A stretch of DNA of 64,000 nucleotides from Pseudomonadota bacterium. GTDB taxonomy: Bacteria > Pseudomonadota > Alphaproteobacteria > Rhizobiales > Beijerinckiaceae. Positions 27,124 to 37,127 of this stretch are shown piece after piece (the stretch's first letter is position 1; the number at the start of each line of letters is the position of its first letter). The stretch lies in contig JAJXWB010000011.1 of NCBI GenBank assembly GCA_021781815.1, positions 62,001-126,000 on the forward strand. The letters are read 5' to 3'. The notes beneath the pieces are model-generated. The model saw only the letters and a program-made list of their open reading frames with translations, was not told the origin of the DNA and made no database searches. The position numbers were made by a program, and so were the translations under genes.

Positions 27124-28332
27124 ATGACTCAGACAGAGAAGGCTCTCTCAAAACCCGTTCAACTCGACATCGACCCGTTCTCCATCGCGGCCCTCGGCGA
27201 TCCCTATCCGCTTTACCGCGCCATGCGCGAGGCCGGACCGGTGCATTATTCTTCTCGATATGACTGCTATTTCGTCGTTCGTCACGACGATGTGCAGCGC
27301 GTACTTGGCGAATGGCGGACGTTCAGCTCGGCGGCTGGCGTCGGTCTTGCAAATTTCAACAAGGAGCGCCCGTGGCGTCCGCCGAGCATAGTCCTTGAGG
27401 CCGATCCGCCGCTGCACACGCGCACGCGCACGGTGCTGGCGCGCACGATGACGCCGGGCGTCGTGCGCCAGTTGCGCGAGACATTCGAGCGCGAGGCCGA
27501 GCTATTGATCGACCGGATGCTCGACATGGGCGCATTCGACGGGATCGCGGATTTTGCGGAGATATATCCGACGAAGGTCTTTCCCGATGCGGTCGGCCTG
27601 CCGGCGAAAGGACGTGAAAATCTGCTGCCCTATGGGAGCATGGTCTTCAATTCGTTTGGTCCGCGCAATGCCCTGACTGAAGCGGCGTTCGCCAACGCCG
27701 ATGCGGTGCGCGGATGGATCATGGCCAATTGCGCGCGTGACGCCTTGAGCAAGGACGGCCTCGGCGCGATGATCTACGCCGCTGTTGACGCTGGCGAGGT
27801 GAGCGAGGACGAGGCGGGCATGCTCGTGCGATCGTTTCTGTCGGCGGGCGTCGACACGACGGTCAATGCGTTCGGCAACATGCTGTGGTGCCTGGCGACC
27901 TTTCCCGACCAGTGGCGAAAATTGCGGGAGAATCCGGGTCTGGCGCGCAACGCCTTCGAGGAAAGTCTGCGTTTCGAAGGACCGGCGCAATGTTTCTTTC
28001 GCACGACGATGGACGACGTCGAAGTCGGCGGCGTGCAGATCGGAGCGAACGAAAAGATTTGCTGTTTCATGGCTTCGGCGAACCGCGACCCCCGTCGTTG
28101 GAACAACCCGGACACCTTCGACATCGAGCGGAAGGTTGTCGGCCATATGGGTTTTGGAACCGGCATCCACGGATGTGTTGGACAGCCGATTGCGCGGCTG
28201 GAGGGTGAAGCGGTATTCGCTGCGCTTGCGCGCAAGGCCGGGACGATCGAACTCGCCGGGGAGCCCGTGCGCCAGTACAACAATGTGCTGCGCGCATTCG
28301 CATCCTTGCCTGTGCGGGTGACGCGCAAGTGA
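27124..28332 (+). CDS. Cytochrome P450, CYP199-like
   Basis: 402 residues. Haem-binding Cys351 lies in 'GFGTGIHGCVGQP', the I-helix is 'SAGVDTTVNAFG', and the E-x-x-R pair is in 'FEESLRFEG'. The overall sequence is close to what I remember of CYP199A2 of Rhodopseudomonas palustris, which demethylates 4-methoxybenzoate: 'KERPWRPPS', 'EADPPLHTRTR', 'LLPYGSMVFNSFGP', 'VRSFLSAG' all match. The stretch 'SSAAGVGL' replaces 'SSRGVGL', losing an arginine thought to help bind the carboxylate, so the substrate may differ. No ferredoxin is adjacent; the nearest is at 35411. The ATG at 27124 follows an AAGGGGG-like ribosome binding site. Confidence 0.92.
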   Translation: MTQTEKALSKPVQLDIDPFSIAALGDPYPLYRAMREAGPVHYSSRYDCYFVVRHDDVQRVLGEWRTFSSAAGVGLANFNKERPWRPPSIVLEADPPLHTRTRTVLARTMTPGVVRQLRETFEREAELLIDRMLDMGAFDGIADFAEIYPTKVFPDAVGLPAKGRENLLPYGSMVFNSFGPRNALTEAAFANADAVRGWIMANCARDALSKDGLGAMIYAAVDAGEVSEDEAGMLVRSFLSAGVDTTVNAFGNMLWCLATFPDQWRKLRENPGLARNAFEESLRFEGPAQCFFRTTMDDVEVGGVQIGANEKICCFMASANRDPRRWNNPDTFDIERKVVGHMGFGTGIHGCVGQPIARLEGEAVFAALARKAGTIELAGEPVRQYNNVLRAFASLPVRVTRK

Positions 28333-28343
28333 AGGAGAACAGG

Positions 28344-28895
28344 ATGATTGCGGGCACGCAAAGGAGGTCCGGGAAGGCCAAGGGGGCCGGCAAGGCGCGA
28401 CCGGAAGCCGGCGTCGCTGGCGACGTTCGCACCTCCCTGAAGGCGCTCGATCTCGAAAATTACGTAGTCGCCTATCTGACCTGGATCGCCAACAAGGTGT
28501 CGAGCAGCGCGTCCGCGCTCTATCGCAAGCGTTTCGGCATCGGCATTGCCGAATGGCGGATCATGGCGCTGCTGGCGGTCGAGGCCTGGATCCCCGCCGG
28601 ACGGATCTCCGAGGTGATCGGGCTGGACAAGGCGGTGATCAGCCGCAGCGTCGCCTTCATGCAGAAGCGTGGGCTGCTCGAAACCCGGTTTCACGACAAC
28701 AACCAGCGGCGGCAGTTCATCGCGCTGACCAGGGAGGGGCTCAAGCTCCACGATCAGATCGTCGATGTGGCGCGCGAGCGCGAGGAGTTCCTGCTGGCGG
28801 ACCTCAGCGACCAGGAGCGCGGCGCCGCCGTGAAGCTCCTCGCCCGCATCCATGCGCGCGCCGCTTTGCTGGGCAAGGCCGGCGGCGCCAAATGA
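28344..28895 (+). CDS. MarR-family transcriptional regulator
   Basis: 183 residues from the ATG at 28344, with AAGGAG seven bases upstream; a GTG at 28329 overlapping the P450 stop is less likely. The winged-helix domain has 'GIAEWRIMALLAVEAWIPAGRISEVIGLDKAVISRSVAFMQ'-like helices near residues 75-110 and a wing 'RFHDNNQRRQFIALTREG'. The first 40 residues are a basic, glycine-rich extension. MarR proteins next to aromatic-degradation genes usually repress them until the aromatic acid or its CoA ester binds. It probably controls the binding-protein/P450 unit through the inverted repeat at 25764-25797. Confidence 0.88.
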   Translation: MIAGTQRRSGKAKGAGKARPEAGVAGDVRTSLKALDLENYVVAYLTWIANKVSSSASALYRKRFGIGIAEWRIMALLAVEAWIPAGRISEVIGLDKAVISRSVAFMQKRGLLETRFHDNNQRRQFIALTREGLKLHDQIVDVAREREEFLLADLSDQERGAAVKLLARIHARAALLGKAGGAK

Positions 28896-28951
28896 CAGCG
28901 CTGCGATGGTCTGAATGACGGGCCGAAAAAATCAGGGATTTGCTATGAAAC

Positions 28952-29026
28952 TGGAGCGGGCGATGAGAATCGAACTCACGACATACAGCTTGGGAAGCTG
29001 TCGTTCTGCCACTGAACTACGCCCGC
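28952..29026 (-). tRNA. tRNA-Gly: tRNA-Gly (anticodon CCC)
   Basis: On the minus strand GCGGGCG (29026-29020) pairs with CGCCCGC (28962-28956), followed by discriminator T and encoded CCA at 28954-28952. The anticodon stem ACAGC/GCTGT encloses TTCCCAA, anticodon CCC, reading GGG. The T-arm contains GTTCGATTC. Length 75 bases with CCA. Confidence 0.97.
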
Positions 29027-29285
29027 GCGCCCCATAATTTCAAATACTTACGAAAGCGACCCTGAATTTTTGGCACGTTTCGGCGCAGGAAACAAGACAG
29101 CTCGGTCGCTGTCCTCCTGCGAAGCGCACTGATAGCCAAAGCTGCGTATCGCCGCAACGTCCCGGTGCGGCCACGCGGCATTTGTGTCTCCGGCGCGCCG
29201 GCGAGTGCGGGTCCGCTTTTTGCGTCCGCGCTGCAATCGCTTATTGTTGCAATCGCCGACAGGAAAAGGGCGGACCTGCGCATCC

Positions 29286-30602
29286 ATGAGTTTCACCGAC
29301 ATTGCGACCCGGACCTACAACCATTCGTTCCGGCTCGATCCCGTCCTGAGGACCCTGCTCGACACCGATTTCTACAAGCTTCTGATGCTCCAGCTCATCT
29401 GGAAAAAGCATCGCGACACGCCTGTGACCTTCGGAATCGTCAACCGGACCTCCGCGGTGCGCATCGCCGACGAAATCCCCGAAGAGGAGCTTCGGGCGCA
29501 ACTCGACCACGCGCGCACGCTGCGCTTCACGCCACGTGAGCGCATATGGCTGGCGGGCAATACGTTCTATGGCGTGAAGCAGATATTCCAGCCCGGGTTC
29601 ATCGAATGGCTCGCCAACTTCCAGTTGCCTGAATACGAACTCGTCCGCCGTGACGGACAGTATGAGCTGAATTTTCACGGGCCCTGGTCGCAGACGACCA
29701 TGTGGGAAATTCCCGCCCTCGCGATCGTCAACGAACTTCGTGCGCGAAAAGTGCTGCATGGCATGGGGCGGTTCGAGCTGGACGTGCTTTATGCCAAGGC
29801 CAAGGCGAAGCTCTGGGGCAAGATCGAGCGTCTGCGCAGGCTCAAGGACGAGGGGCCGCTGCGCGTCGGCGATTTCGGCACGCGTCGCCGCCACGGCTAT
29901 CTCTGGCAGCGCTGGTGCTGCGAAGCCCTGCAGGAAGGCGTCGGCGATGCGTTCACCGGCACCAGCAACGTGCATATCGCCATGGAGATCGGCGCCGAGG
30001 CGATCGGCACCAACGCGCACGAACTGCCGATGGTTTACGCCGTTCTGGCCGGCGACGATTCGCAAAAAGTGCGCGAGGCGCGCTACACCGTTCTGCAATC
30101 CTGGTCCGACACCTATTCCGGCAACCTGCTCGTTTTTCTGCCGGACACCTACGGTACGACGGAATTTCTGCGCGATGCGCCGGACTGGGTCGCCGACTGG
30201 ACCGGCGCGCGTCCGGATTCCAAGGCGCCGGTCGAGGCCGGTCTCGAACTGATCGACTGGTGGCGCGCGCACGGCCGCGACCCGCGCGAAAAGCTGCTGG
30301 TCTTCTCGGACGCCATGGACATCGATTCGATTGAAACCAGTTTCCGCAAGTTCAACGGCGAAGTGCGCGTCAGCTATGGCTGGGGGACCAATCTCACCAA
30401 TGATTTTGGCGGCTGCGACCCGCGCGGCGGCGATCGGCTGAATGCGATCTCCCTGGTCTGCAAGGTGATGGCGGCCGACCGCCGTCCGGCCGTAAAGCTG
30501 TCCGACAACCCGCTGAAGTCGACAGGGCCGGACAACGAGATAGATCGCTATCGCAGGATATTCGGGGCCGAAGGCATGAAGGCCCAGCCGGTTCTGGTCT
30601 AG
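29286..30602 (+). CDS. pncB: Nicotinate phosphoribosyltransferase
   Basis: 438 residues from the ATG at 29286. It makes nicotinate mononucleotide from nicotinate and PRPP for NAD salvage. '[13 protein letters not shown]' at the N-terminus is diagnostic, as are '[21 protein letters not shown]', '[22 protein letters not shown]' with the histidine of the phosphorylation site, and '[13 protein letters not shown]' near the end. Length is as in other Rhizobiales. It stands alone: the tRNA-Gly upstream is on the other strand, and 134 bases separate it from the ABC exporter. The 259 bases upstream hold no other gene I can support. Confidence 0.97.
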   Translation: MSFTDIATRTYNHSFRLDPVLRTLLDTDFYKLLMLQLIWKKHRDTPVTFGIVNRTSAVRIADEIPEEELRAQLDHARTLRFTPRERIWLAGNTFYGVKQIFQPGFIEWLANFQLPEYELVRRDGQYELNFHGPWSQTTMWEIPALAIVNELRARKVLHGMGRFELDVLYAKAKAKLWGKIERLRRLKDEGPLRVGDFGTRRRHGYLWQRWCCEALQEGVGDAFTGTSNVHIAMEIGAEAIGTNAHELPMVYAVLAGDDSQKVREARYTVLQSWSDTYSGNLLVFLPDTYGTTEFLRDAPDWVADWTGARPDSKAPVEAGLELIDWWRAHGRDPREKLLVFSDAMDIDSIETSFRKFNGEVRVSYGWGTNLTNDFGGCDPRGGDRLNAISLVCKVMAADRRPAVKLSDNPLKSTGPDNEIDRYRRIFGAEGMKAQPVLV

Positions 30603-30736
30603 CGGGGCGGTGGTCGGGTGCGCAAGGCGAGACCGATGGTCCCGACCTGTCGTTTGGCGTGCGTCGCTTTCGCGTCCATATGGTATGAGGCGGCGCTCCG
30701 GGCGGCGACACGCTGTGAGCGAAACCGGGGACGCTG

Positions 30737-31648
30737 ATGATTTCCGTTGCGGCCGTGACCAAGCGATATGGCGGGATGCTCGCGCTCGATGCGGTCGATC
30801 TCGACATAGCGCGCGGCGAAATCTTCGCCCTGCTCGGTCCGAACGGCGCCGGCAAGACGACGCTGATCAGCATCATCTGCGGCACGGTGTCGATGACCTC
30901 CGGACGGGTGCTGATCGGCGATCGCGACATCCTGGCAGACTATCGCGGCGCCCGTGCGCAGGTCGGTCTTGTGCCGCAGGAAATCGCGCTCGACATATTC
31001 TCAACGGTCTGGAACACGGTTGTCTTCAGCCGGCGCCTGTTCGGCCGCCCGTCCGACAGGGCCTATCTCGAACGCCTGCTGCGCGACCTGTCGCTCTGGG
31101 AAAAGCGCGACGCGAGGATCATTGAATTGTCCGGCGGCATGAAGCGCCGCGTGATGATCGCCAAGGCGCTGAGCCATCAGCCCGAGGTGCTGTTTCTCGA
31201 CGAGCCCACCGCAGGCGTGGACGTCGAACTGCGCCGCGACATGTGGGGCCTCGTGCGTCGGCTGCGCGACATGGGCGTGACGATCATCCTGACGACGCAT
31301 TACATCGAGGAAGCCGAGGAAATGGCGGACCGCGTCGGCGTCATGAAGGGTGGACGCATTCTACTGGTCGAGGAGAAGCACGCGCTGATGCGCAAGCTCG
31401 GCAAACGTCGCATGACGCTCGCTCTCGACCAGCCCCTGCGCGAATTGCCGGTCGCGCTCGCCGATGTGCCGCTGGCTCTCGATCACGACGGTCGCCGACT
31501 CGTTTATACTTTTGCGGGTTCCGAGCACGGCGCCGTTCCGTCGCTTCTGCGCCGTCTGGCCGAGCTCGGAATCGACTATTCGGACCTCGACATGACCCGA
31601 AGCTCGCTTGAGGACATCTTTGTCGATCTCGTGGGGCAGCGGGCATGA
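30737..31648 (+). CDS. ABC-2 type exporter, ATP-binding subunit
   Basis: 303 residues. The Walker A 'GPNGAGKTT' is near residue 36, the signature is '[13 protein letters not shown]', the Walker B is '[12 protein letters not shown]', and the switch His lies in '[17 protein letters not shown]'. The signature variant LSGGM and the C-terminal extension are typical of the YadG/DrrA/CcmA group that drives efflux of drugs, lipids or polysaccharides. The stop overlaps the start of its permease gene (ATGA). The exported substrate cannot be told from sequence. Confidence 0.95.
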   Translation: MISVAAVTKRYGGMLALDAVDLDIARGEIFALLGPNGAGKTTLISIICGTVSMTSGRVLIGDRDILADYRGARAQVGLVPQEIALDIFSTVWNTVVFSRRLFGRPSDRAYLERLLRDLSLWEKRDARIIELSGGMKRRVMIAKALSHQPEVLFLDEPTAGVDVELRRDMWGLVRRLRDMGVTIILTTHYIEEAEEMADRVGVMKGGRILLVEEKHALMRKLGKRRMTLALDQPLRELPVALADVPLALDHDGRRLVYTFAGSEHGAVPSLLRRLAELGIDYSDLDMTRSSLEDIFVDLVGQRA

Positions 31649-32424
31649 CCGGCGCCATGTCGATGAACCTGCGCGGCGTGCTCGCGATCTTCGCCGCGGA
31701 AATGGCGCGCACGCGCCGCACCATCCTGCAGAGCGTCGCGACGCCCGTCCTCACGACGGCGCTCTATTTCATTGTATTCGGCAGCGCGATCGGTTCGCGC
31801 ATCCAGCAGGTCGGCGGCGTCAGCTACGGCGCCTTCATCGTGCCGGGGCTGATGATGCTGTCGCTGCTCACACAAAGCATTTCCAACGCCTCGATCGCCA
31901 TCTACTTTCCAAAATTCACCGGCACGGTGTTCGAAATTCTGTCGGCGCCGCTCTCCTACGTCGAGGTGGTGGTCGGTTACGTCGGCGCCGCTGCGACCAA
32001 ATCGGTCGTCATCGGGCTGATCATCCTCGCAACGGCCGCGCTGTTCACGCCCGTGCGCGTCCTTCACCCGTTCTGGATGGTCGCGTTTCTCCTGCTGACT
32101 TCGGTCGCCTTCAGCCTGTTCGGATTCATCGTCGGCGTCTGGGCGAAGAATTTTGAGCAGCTCGCGATCATTCCGGCGCTGATCGTGACCCCGCTCACCT
32201 TCCTCGGCGGCGCGTTCTATTCGATCGATATGCTGCCGCCGGCCTGGCGGACGGTCAGCCTGTTCAATCCGGTCGTCTATCTCGTCAGCGGCTTCCGCTG
32301 GAGCTTTTACGGACTGGGCGATGTGAGCGTGCAGGCGAGCCTCGGGTTCACCGCGGCGTTCATCGTCGGCTGCCTGCTGTTCCTGTGGTGGATTTTCCGG
32401 ACGGGATGGCGCCTGAAATCGTGA
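31645..32424 (+). CDS. ABC-2 type exporter, permease subunit
   Basis: 259 residues, with six hydrophobic segments. '[23 protein letters not shown]' and '[24 protein letters not shown]' are typical of ABC-2 permeases of the YadH type. The ATG at 31645 overlaps the ATPase stop, so the subunits are translationally coupled. It should form a homodimer with the ATPase in the inner membrane. Confidence 0.93.
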   Translation: MTGAMSMNLRGVLAIFAAEMARTRRTILQSVATPVLTTALYFIVFGSAIGSRIQQVGGVSYGAFIVPGLMMLSLLTQSISNASIAIYFPKFTGTVFEILSAPLSYVEVVVGYVGAAATKSVVIGLIILATAALFTPVRVLHPFWMVAFLLLTSVAFSLFGFIVGVWAKNFEQLAIIPALIVTPLTFLGGAFYSIDMLPPAWRTVSLFNPVVYLVSGFRWSFYGLGDVSVQASLGFTAAFIVGCLLFLWWIFRTGWRLKS

Positions 32425-32511
32425 GCTTGGCCGTGACCCGCAGGCTCTTCCGCAAGATCCTTTCGTTATTTGAATTCTAAGTTTGCAACGACGGGCTTGC
32501 TCTTCGCGCGG

Positions 32512-32525
32512 CTGATTTATATCAA
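32512..32525. promoter_or_regulatory. FNR/FixK-type box upstream of irr
   Basis: CTGAT-TTAT-ATCAA at 32512-32525 matches the FNR/FixK/FnrL consensus TTGAT-N4-ATCAA at nine of ten positions. A -10-like TACAGT at 32554-32559 follows at a spacing that suits activation from about -46 and would start transcription before the ATG at 32588. Upstream, TTTGAATTCTAAG at 32469-32481 is weakly like an iron control element. Confidence 0.45.
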
Positions 32526-32587
32526 AGTGATGACGCGCGAGAAAAATGCGCGATACAGTTCCGGACAAGCCGGGGTTCAGGGGCTCG

Positions 32588-33103
32588 ATGGTGAGCGACA
32601 GATATGCGGCGCGCGATTCCGAACTCAGGCGGCGCCTGAAGGGTGCGGGGCTGCGTCCAACGCGTCAGCGGCTGCACATCGCCGAAATCCTCTTTGCCAA
32701 GGGCGATCGCCACCTGACGGCGGAGACGCTGTACGCGGAGGCGCGCAACACCCGCTACCCGCCGTCTTTGGCGACGATCTACAATGCCCTGCGCGACTTC
32801 GCGGCCCAGGGGCTCGTGCGCGAGATCGCGCTCTACGGCTCCCGTACCTGGTATGACACCAAGACCGGCCCGCATTTCCACTACTATCTGGAAGCGTGCG
32901 ACGATCTCTTCGATATTCCCGAGGAAAGCATTCCCGATATCAACGTGCCCGTTCCCGCGGGCATGCGCATCGCCGGCGTCGACGTCATCGTGCGGCTTGA
33001 GCCCGTGGCGCCCGGCGAGCGCGATGCCGAACAGTCGAACCCGCGCGGCGCCCGGCCGTCATCCCGCGCCCAGCCGCCAGTCGAACCCTTCGAGATTCGG
33101 TAG
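32588..33103 (+). CDS. irr: Irr, haem-responsive iron regulator (Fur family)
   Basis: 171 residues from the ATG at 32588 (AGGGG five bases upstream); an ATG at 32546 would add 14 residues but lies before the predicted -10. 'RLKGAGLRPTRQRLHIAEILF' and 'YPPSLATIYNALRDFAAQGLV' form the Fur-type winged helix. 'KTGPHFHYYLEACDDLFDIPEE'-like residues correspond to the histidine-rich haem/metal region of Irr, not to Fur. The N-terminal Cys-Pro haem motif of the Bradyrhizobium protein is absent, as in many Irr. A proline- and arginine-rich C-terminal extension follows the core. It controls haem synthesis and iron genes. The 3' end overlaps the convergent phosphatase gene by 45 bases. Confidence 0.92.
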   Translation: MVSDRYAARDSELRRRLKGAGLRPTRQRLHIAEILFAKGDRHLTAETLYAEARNTRYPPSLATIYNALRDFAAQGLVREIALYGSRTWYDTKTGPHFHYYLEACDDLFDIPEESIPDINVPVPAGMRIAGVDVIVRLEPVAPGERDAEQSNPRGARPSSRAQPPVEPFEIR

Positions 33104-33736
33104 AATCGTCGCTGCCCCCTCGAAATTCTCATGCGTTGTGTAAAGGCCGGGTGTCACGATCGTCGGCACGCCCGCGGCGCGCGCGGCGGCCAGACCATTG
33201 CGTGAATCCTCGAAGGCCAGGCAATCCTGCGCGGCAAGCCCGAGTTCGGCCAGCGCCGCGAGATAGGCGTCCGGCGCCGGTTTCTTGGCGACGACGTCCT
33301 CGCCCGCGACGATCGACTTGAACATCGGCAAGCCGCTCTCGCCGAGAGTCGCGCCGATCAGCGCCTCGATATTCGCGCGCGAGGTGGTCGTGCAGATCGC
33401 CAGCGCGAGACCGGCCGCGCGGGCCGAGCGGATGAGCGTCTCGACGCCCGGACGAAGGCTCGTTTCGCCCGAACGGACCATCGTCCCGTAATGCGCGTTC
33501 TTGCGCATGTGCATGCGCGCGAGCCGGTCCTCCGAGAGCGCGGCGCCGATCATGCCGGCATAAAGGCGCATGCGCTCCTTGCCACCGGTCGTGCGCAGCA
33601 GATCGCGGTAGAGGTCGATGTCCCAGCGCCAGGGCAGACCTTCTTCGTCGAAGACGCGGTTGAAGGCTGCGCGATGAACCTCCTCGGTCTCCGCCAGAGT
33701 TCCGTCAACGTCGAAAATCAGTGCGCGCACGGTCAT
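33059..33736 (-). CDS. HAD-family phosphatase, CbbY-like
   Basis: 225 residues. Nucleophile Asp9 and acid Asp11 lie in 'IFDVDGTLAETEEVHR', the lysine in 'VVAKKPAPDAY', and the final acidic motif is 'CLAFEDSRNGLAAA'. An alpha-helical cap between residues 15 and 85 makes it a type-I cap beta-phosphoglucomutase/CbbY-like enzyme. CbbY acts on xylulose 1,5-bisphosphate, but no Calvin-cycle genes are next to it, so the substrate, a small sugar phosphate, is uncertain. It is convergent with irr and divergent from ahcY. Confidence 0.9.
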   Translation of the reverse strand: MTVRALIFDVDGTLAETEEVHRAAFNRVFDEEGLPWRWDIDLYRDLLRTTGGKERMRLYAGMIGAALSEDRLARMHMRKNAHYGTMVRSGETSLRPGVETLIRSARAAGLALAICTTTSRANIEALIGATLGESGLPMFKSIVAGEDVVAKKPAPDAYLAALAELGLAAQDCLAFEDSRNGLAAARAAGVPTIVTPGLYTTHENFEGAATILPNLEGFDWRLGAG

Positions 33737-33819
33737 TGCGGACCACCTCCCGCGCCCAATCTCCTCACAAATCCGTGCTGTGGCAATTCCGCCGATGGAG
33801 GCGCGCGATGGCGGATGAC

Positions 33820-33835
33820 ATAAAGAAATCTTTAT
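33820..33835. promoter_or_regulatory. Palindrome upstream of ahcY, SahR-like operator
   Basis: ATAAAGA (33820-33826), two A, then TCTTTAT (33829-33835) form a perfect inverted repeat 64 bases before the ahcY start. As I remember it, the ArsR-family regulator SahR, which senses S-adenosylhomocysteine, binds palindromes of this ATAAAGA/TCTTTAT type upstream of ahcY and methionine-cycle genes in Proteobacteria. The regulator gene is not in the window. Confidence 0.5.
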
Positions 33836-33899
33836 ATGTTTATTGCGCCATGCCTTCTCGGCTGCTATAGCAGCGCCAATCCAGCCAGGGACAGAAAAT

Positions 33900-35306
<1,407 letters not shown>

Positions 35307-35337
35307 GGCGGCCGGTCCGGCCTTTTCAGCGTTTTGG

Positions 35338-35374
35338 GGGGCGGGCGGTTGCAAAAACCGTTCGCCCCTATACT
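35338..35374 (+). terminator. Hairpin between ahcY and ferredoxin gene, probable terminator
   Basis: Thirteen bases at 35338-35350 pair with 35356-35368 (two G-T pairs) around a five-base loop. The T-rich TATACTATTTTG follows, serving as a weak U-tract for ahcY; the same TATACT could be a -10 element for the ferredoxin gene 37 bases on. Confidence 0.45.
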
Positions 35375-35410
35375 ATTTTGCGCTCCAACGACAGAACTCG
35401 GGGAGCCGCA

Positions 35411-35731
35411 ATGCCCAAGGTCCACTACGTCGCGCACAACGGCGCTGACCGGCTGGTCGAGGTGCCGGCGGGGGACTCCGTCATGCGTGGCGCAGTCGCG
35501 AACGCGGTGCCCGGCATAGACGCCGACTGCGGTGGGCAATGCGCCTGCGCAACGTGCCACGTCTATGTTGACGAAGCCTGGACGGACAGGCTCGAACAGC
35601 CCGGCGAGATGGAGACGAGCCTGCTCGCTTTCGTCGATGGCGTTCGCCCGAATTCGCGCCTATCCTGCCAGATCAAGGTCACGCAGGAGCTTGACGGGCT
35701 TGTCGTGAAACTGCCGGAATCGCAGCACTGA
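35411..35731 (+). CDS. [2Fe-2S] ferredoxin, P450 redox partner
   Basis: 106 residues from the ATG at 35411. Cys40, Cys46 and Cys49 (C-x5-C-x2-C) and Cys86 are the cluster ligands of adrenodoxin/putidaredoxin-type ferredoxins; an extra Cys44 lies between. This type passes single electrons to P450s. The CYP153 gene starts 111 bases downstream, which matches the known ferredoxin-CYP153 operons of alkane degraders. The usual third partner, an NADH-dependent ferredoxin reductase, is not in the window. Confidence 0.95.
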   Translation: MPKVHYVAHNGADRLVEVPAGDSVMRGAVANAVPGIDADCGGQCACATCHVYVDEAWTDRLEQPGEMETSLLAFVDGVRPNSRLSCQIKVTQELDGLVVKLPESQH

Positions 35732-35842
35732 ATGCGCAAGGCGAAACGTTGCGGACAACGGAATAGACGCCGCGGCCAGGAGCCGCGCTATACAGGTTAA
35801 AAGAACAGCATCGCGCGACGATGCGCCATTGGGAGAAACGCC

Positions 35843-37099
35843 ATGAACGCGCCGACAGTCGTCGATCATGCAGCGCTCGCCGAGAGCATGCCGCTCGACC
35901 AGATCAACGTAAGCGACCCCAAGCTCTATCAGCAGGATGTCTGGCAGCACTATTTCAAGCGTCTGCGTCGCGATGCGCCAGTCCATTATTGCAAGGACAG
36001 CCCGATCGGGCCGTTCTGGTCAGTGACGAAGTACAAGGACATCGTCGCCACCGAAGTAAACCACAAGGTCTTCTCGTCCTCCTCGGCGCTCGGCGGCATC
36101 ACTCTGCGTGACCGTCCGGCCGACCTCGAATTGCCGATGTTCATCGCGATGGACCCACCAAAGCACGACGATCAGCGCAAGATCGTGCAACCCATCGTGT
36201 CGCCGGGCAATCTCGCCAATTTCGAAGGCCTGATCCGCAGCCGCATCCAGAAGACCATCGACGCTCTTCCGCGCGGCGAGGTGTTCGACTGGGTCGACAG
36301 GGTCTCGATCGAACTGACCGGACAGATGCTTGCGACCCTGTTCGATTTCCCGTTCCAGGATCGCCGCAAGCTCACCTACTGGTCGGATGTCGCCACGACC
36401 GATCTCAACAACCCCGACCGCCTCATCAATTCCGAGGAGGAGCGGGAGAAGGTGTTCGGCGAATGTCTCGGCTATTTCATGCGGCTCTGGAATGAGCGCG
36501 TGAACATAAGCGAGCCTGGCGGCGACCTCATCTCCATGCTCGCGCACGGCGAGGCGACCCGGCACATGCATCCGCGCGAATATCTGGGCAATATCGTCCT
36601 CTTGATTGTCGGGGGCAACGACACGACGCGCAATTCAATGAGCGGCGGCTTGTGGTTTCTCAGTCAGAACCCGGACCAATTCGCAAAATTGCGCGCGAAG
36701 CCGGAATTGATCGAGTCGATGGTGCCGGAGATCATTCGTTATCAGACGCCTCTTGCCTACATGCGCCGCACCGCGCTGGTGGATGCGGAAATCGGTGGTC
36801 AGTTGATCAGAAAAGGCGAGAAGCTCGCCATGTGGTACATTTCAGGCAATCGCGACGAGGAAGCGATCGACAATCCGGATGAATTCATCATCGATCGCCC
36901 CCGGCCGCGGCAGCACCTCTCGTTCGGTTTCGGCATCCACCGCTGCGTCGGAAACCGTCTCGGCGAGTTGCAGTTGAAAATATTGTGGGAGGAAATCCTG
37001 CAGCGGATCCCGAATATCGAGGTCGTGGCGCCGCCGAAGCGTCTCTATTCTTCGTTCGTGCACGGCATCACGGAATTGCAGGTGCGCATTCCCGCATGA
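35843..37099 (+). CDS. Cytochrome P450 CYP153 family, alkane terminal hydroxylase
   Basis: 418 residues. Haem-ligand Cys368 lies in 'FGFGIHRCVGNRLGELQLK', the I-helix is 'LLIVGGNDTTRNSMSGG', and 'FIAMDPPKHDDQRK' and 'MRRTALVDAEIGG' are close matches to CYP153 enzymes as I know them. CYP153 hydroxylates the terminal carbon of medium-chain alkanes, producing 1-alkanols. It is paired with a ferredoxin gene just upstream. The next genes concern PQQ-dependent alcohol oxidation, which would take the alkanol further; that link is inference. Confidence 0.95.
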   Translation: MNAPTVVDHAALAESMPLDQINVSDPKLYQQDVWQHYFKRLRRDAPVHYCKDSPIGPFWSVTKYKDIVATEVNHKVFSSSSALGGITLRDRPADLELPMFIAMDPPKHDDQRKIVQPIVSPGNLANFEGLIRSRIQKTIDALPRGEVFDWVDRVSIELTGQMLATLFDFPFQDRRKLTYWSDVATTDLNNPDRLINSEEEREKVFGECLGYFMRLWNERVNISEPGGDLISMLAHGEATRHMHPREYLGNIVLLIVGGNDTTRNSMSGGLWFLSQNPDQFAKLRAKPELIESMVPEIIRYQTPLAYMRRTALVDAEIGGQLIRKGEKLAMWYISGNRDEEAIDNPDEFIIDRPRPRQHLSFGFGIHRCVGNRLGELQLKILWEEILQRIPNIEVVAPPKRLYSSFVHGITELQVRIPA

Positions 37100-37127
37100 T
37101 GCCGCGAACGTCCGGAGCGCCCGTTCT

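Noticed and set aside
29071-29086. TGGCACG resembling a sigma-54 -24 element upstream of pncB
   Set aside because: The expected GC of the -12 element (TTGC) is absent at the required spacing; GGCG is found instead.
29017-29283. Possible 88-codon minus-strand gene between tRNA-Gly and pncB
   Set aside because: It overlaps the tRNA gene, has no ribosome binding site and no recognisable content.
33737-33899. SAH riboswitch before ahcY
   Set aside because: I could not find the conserved core and pairing of the known SAH riboswitch; the only clear structure is the 16-base palindrome, which better fits a protein operator.
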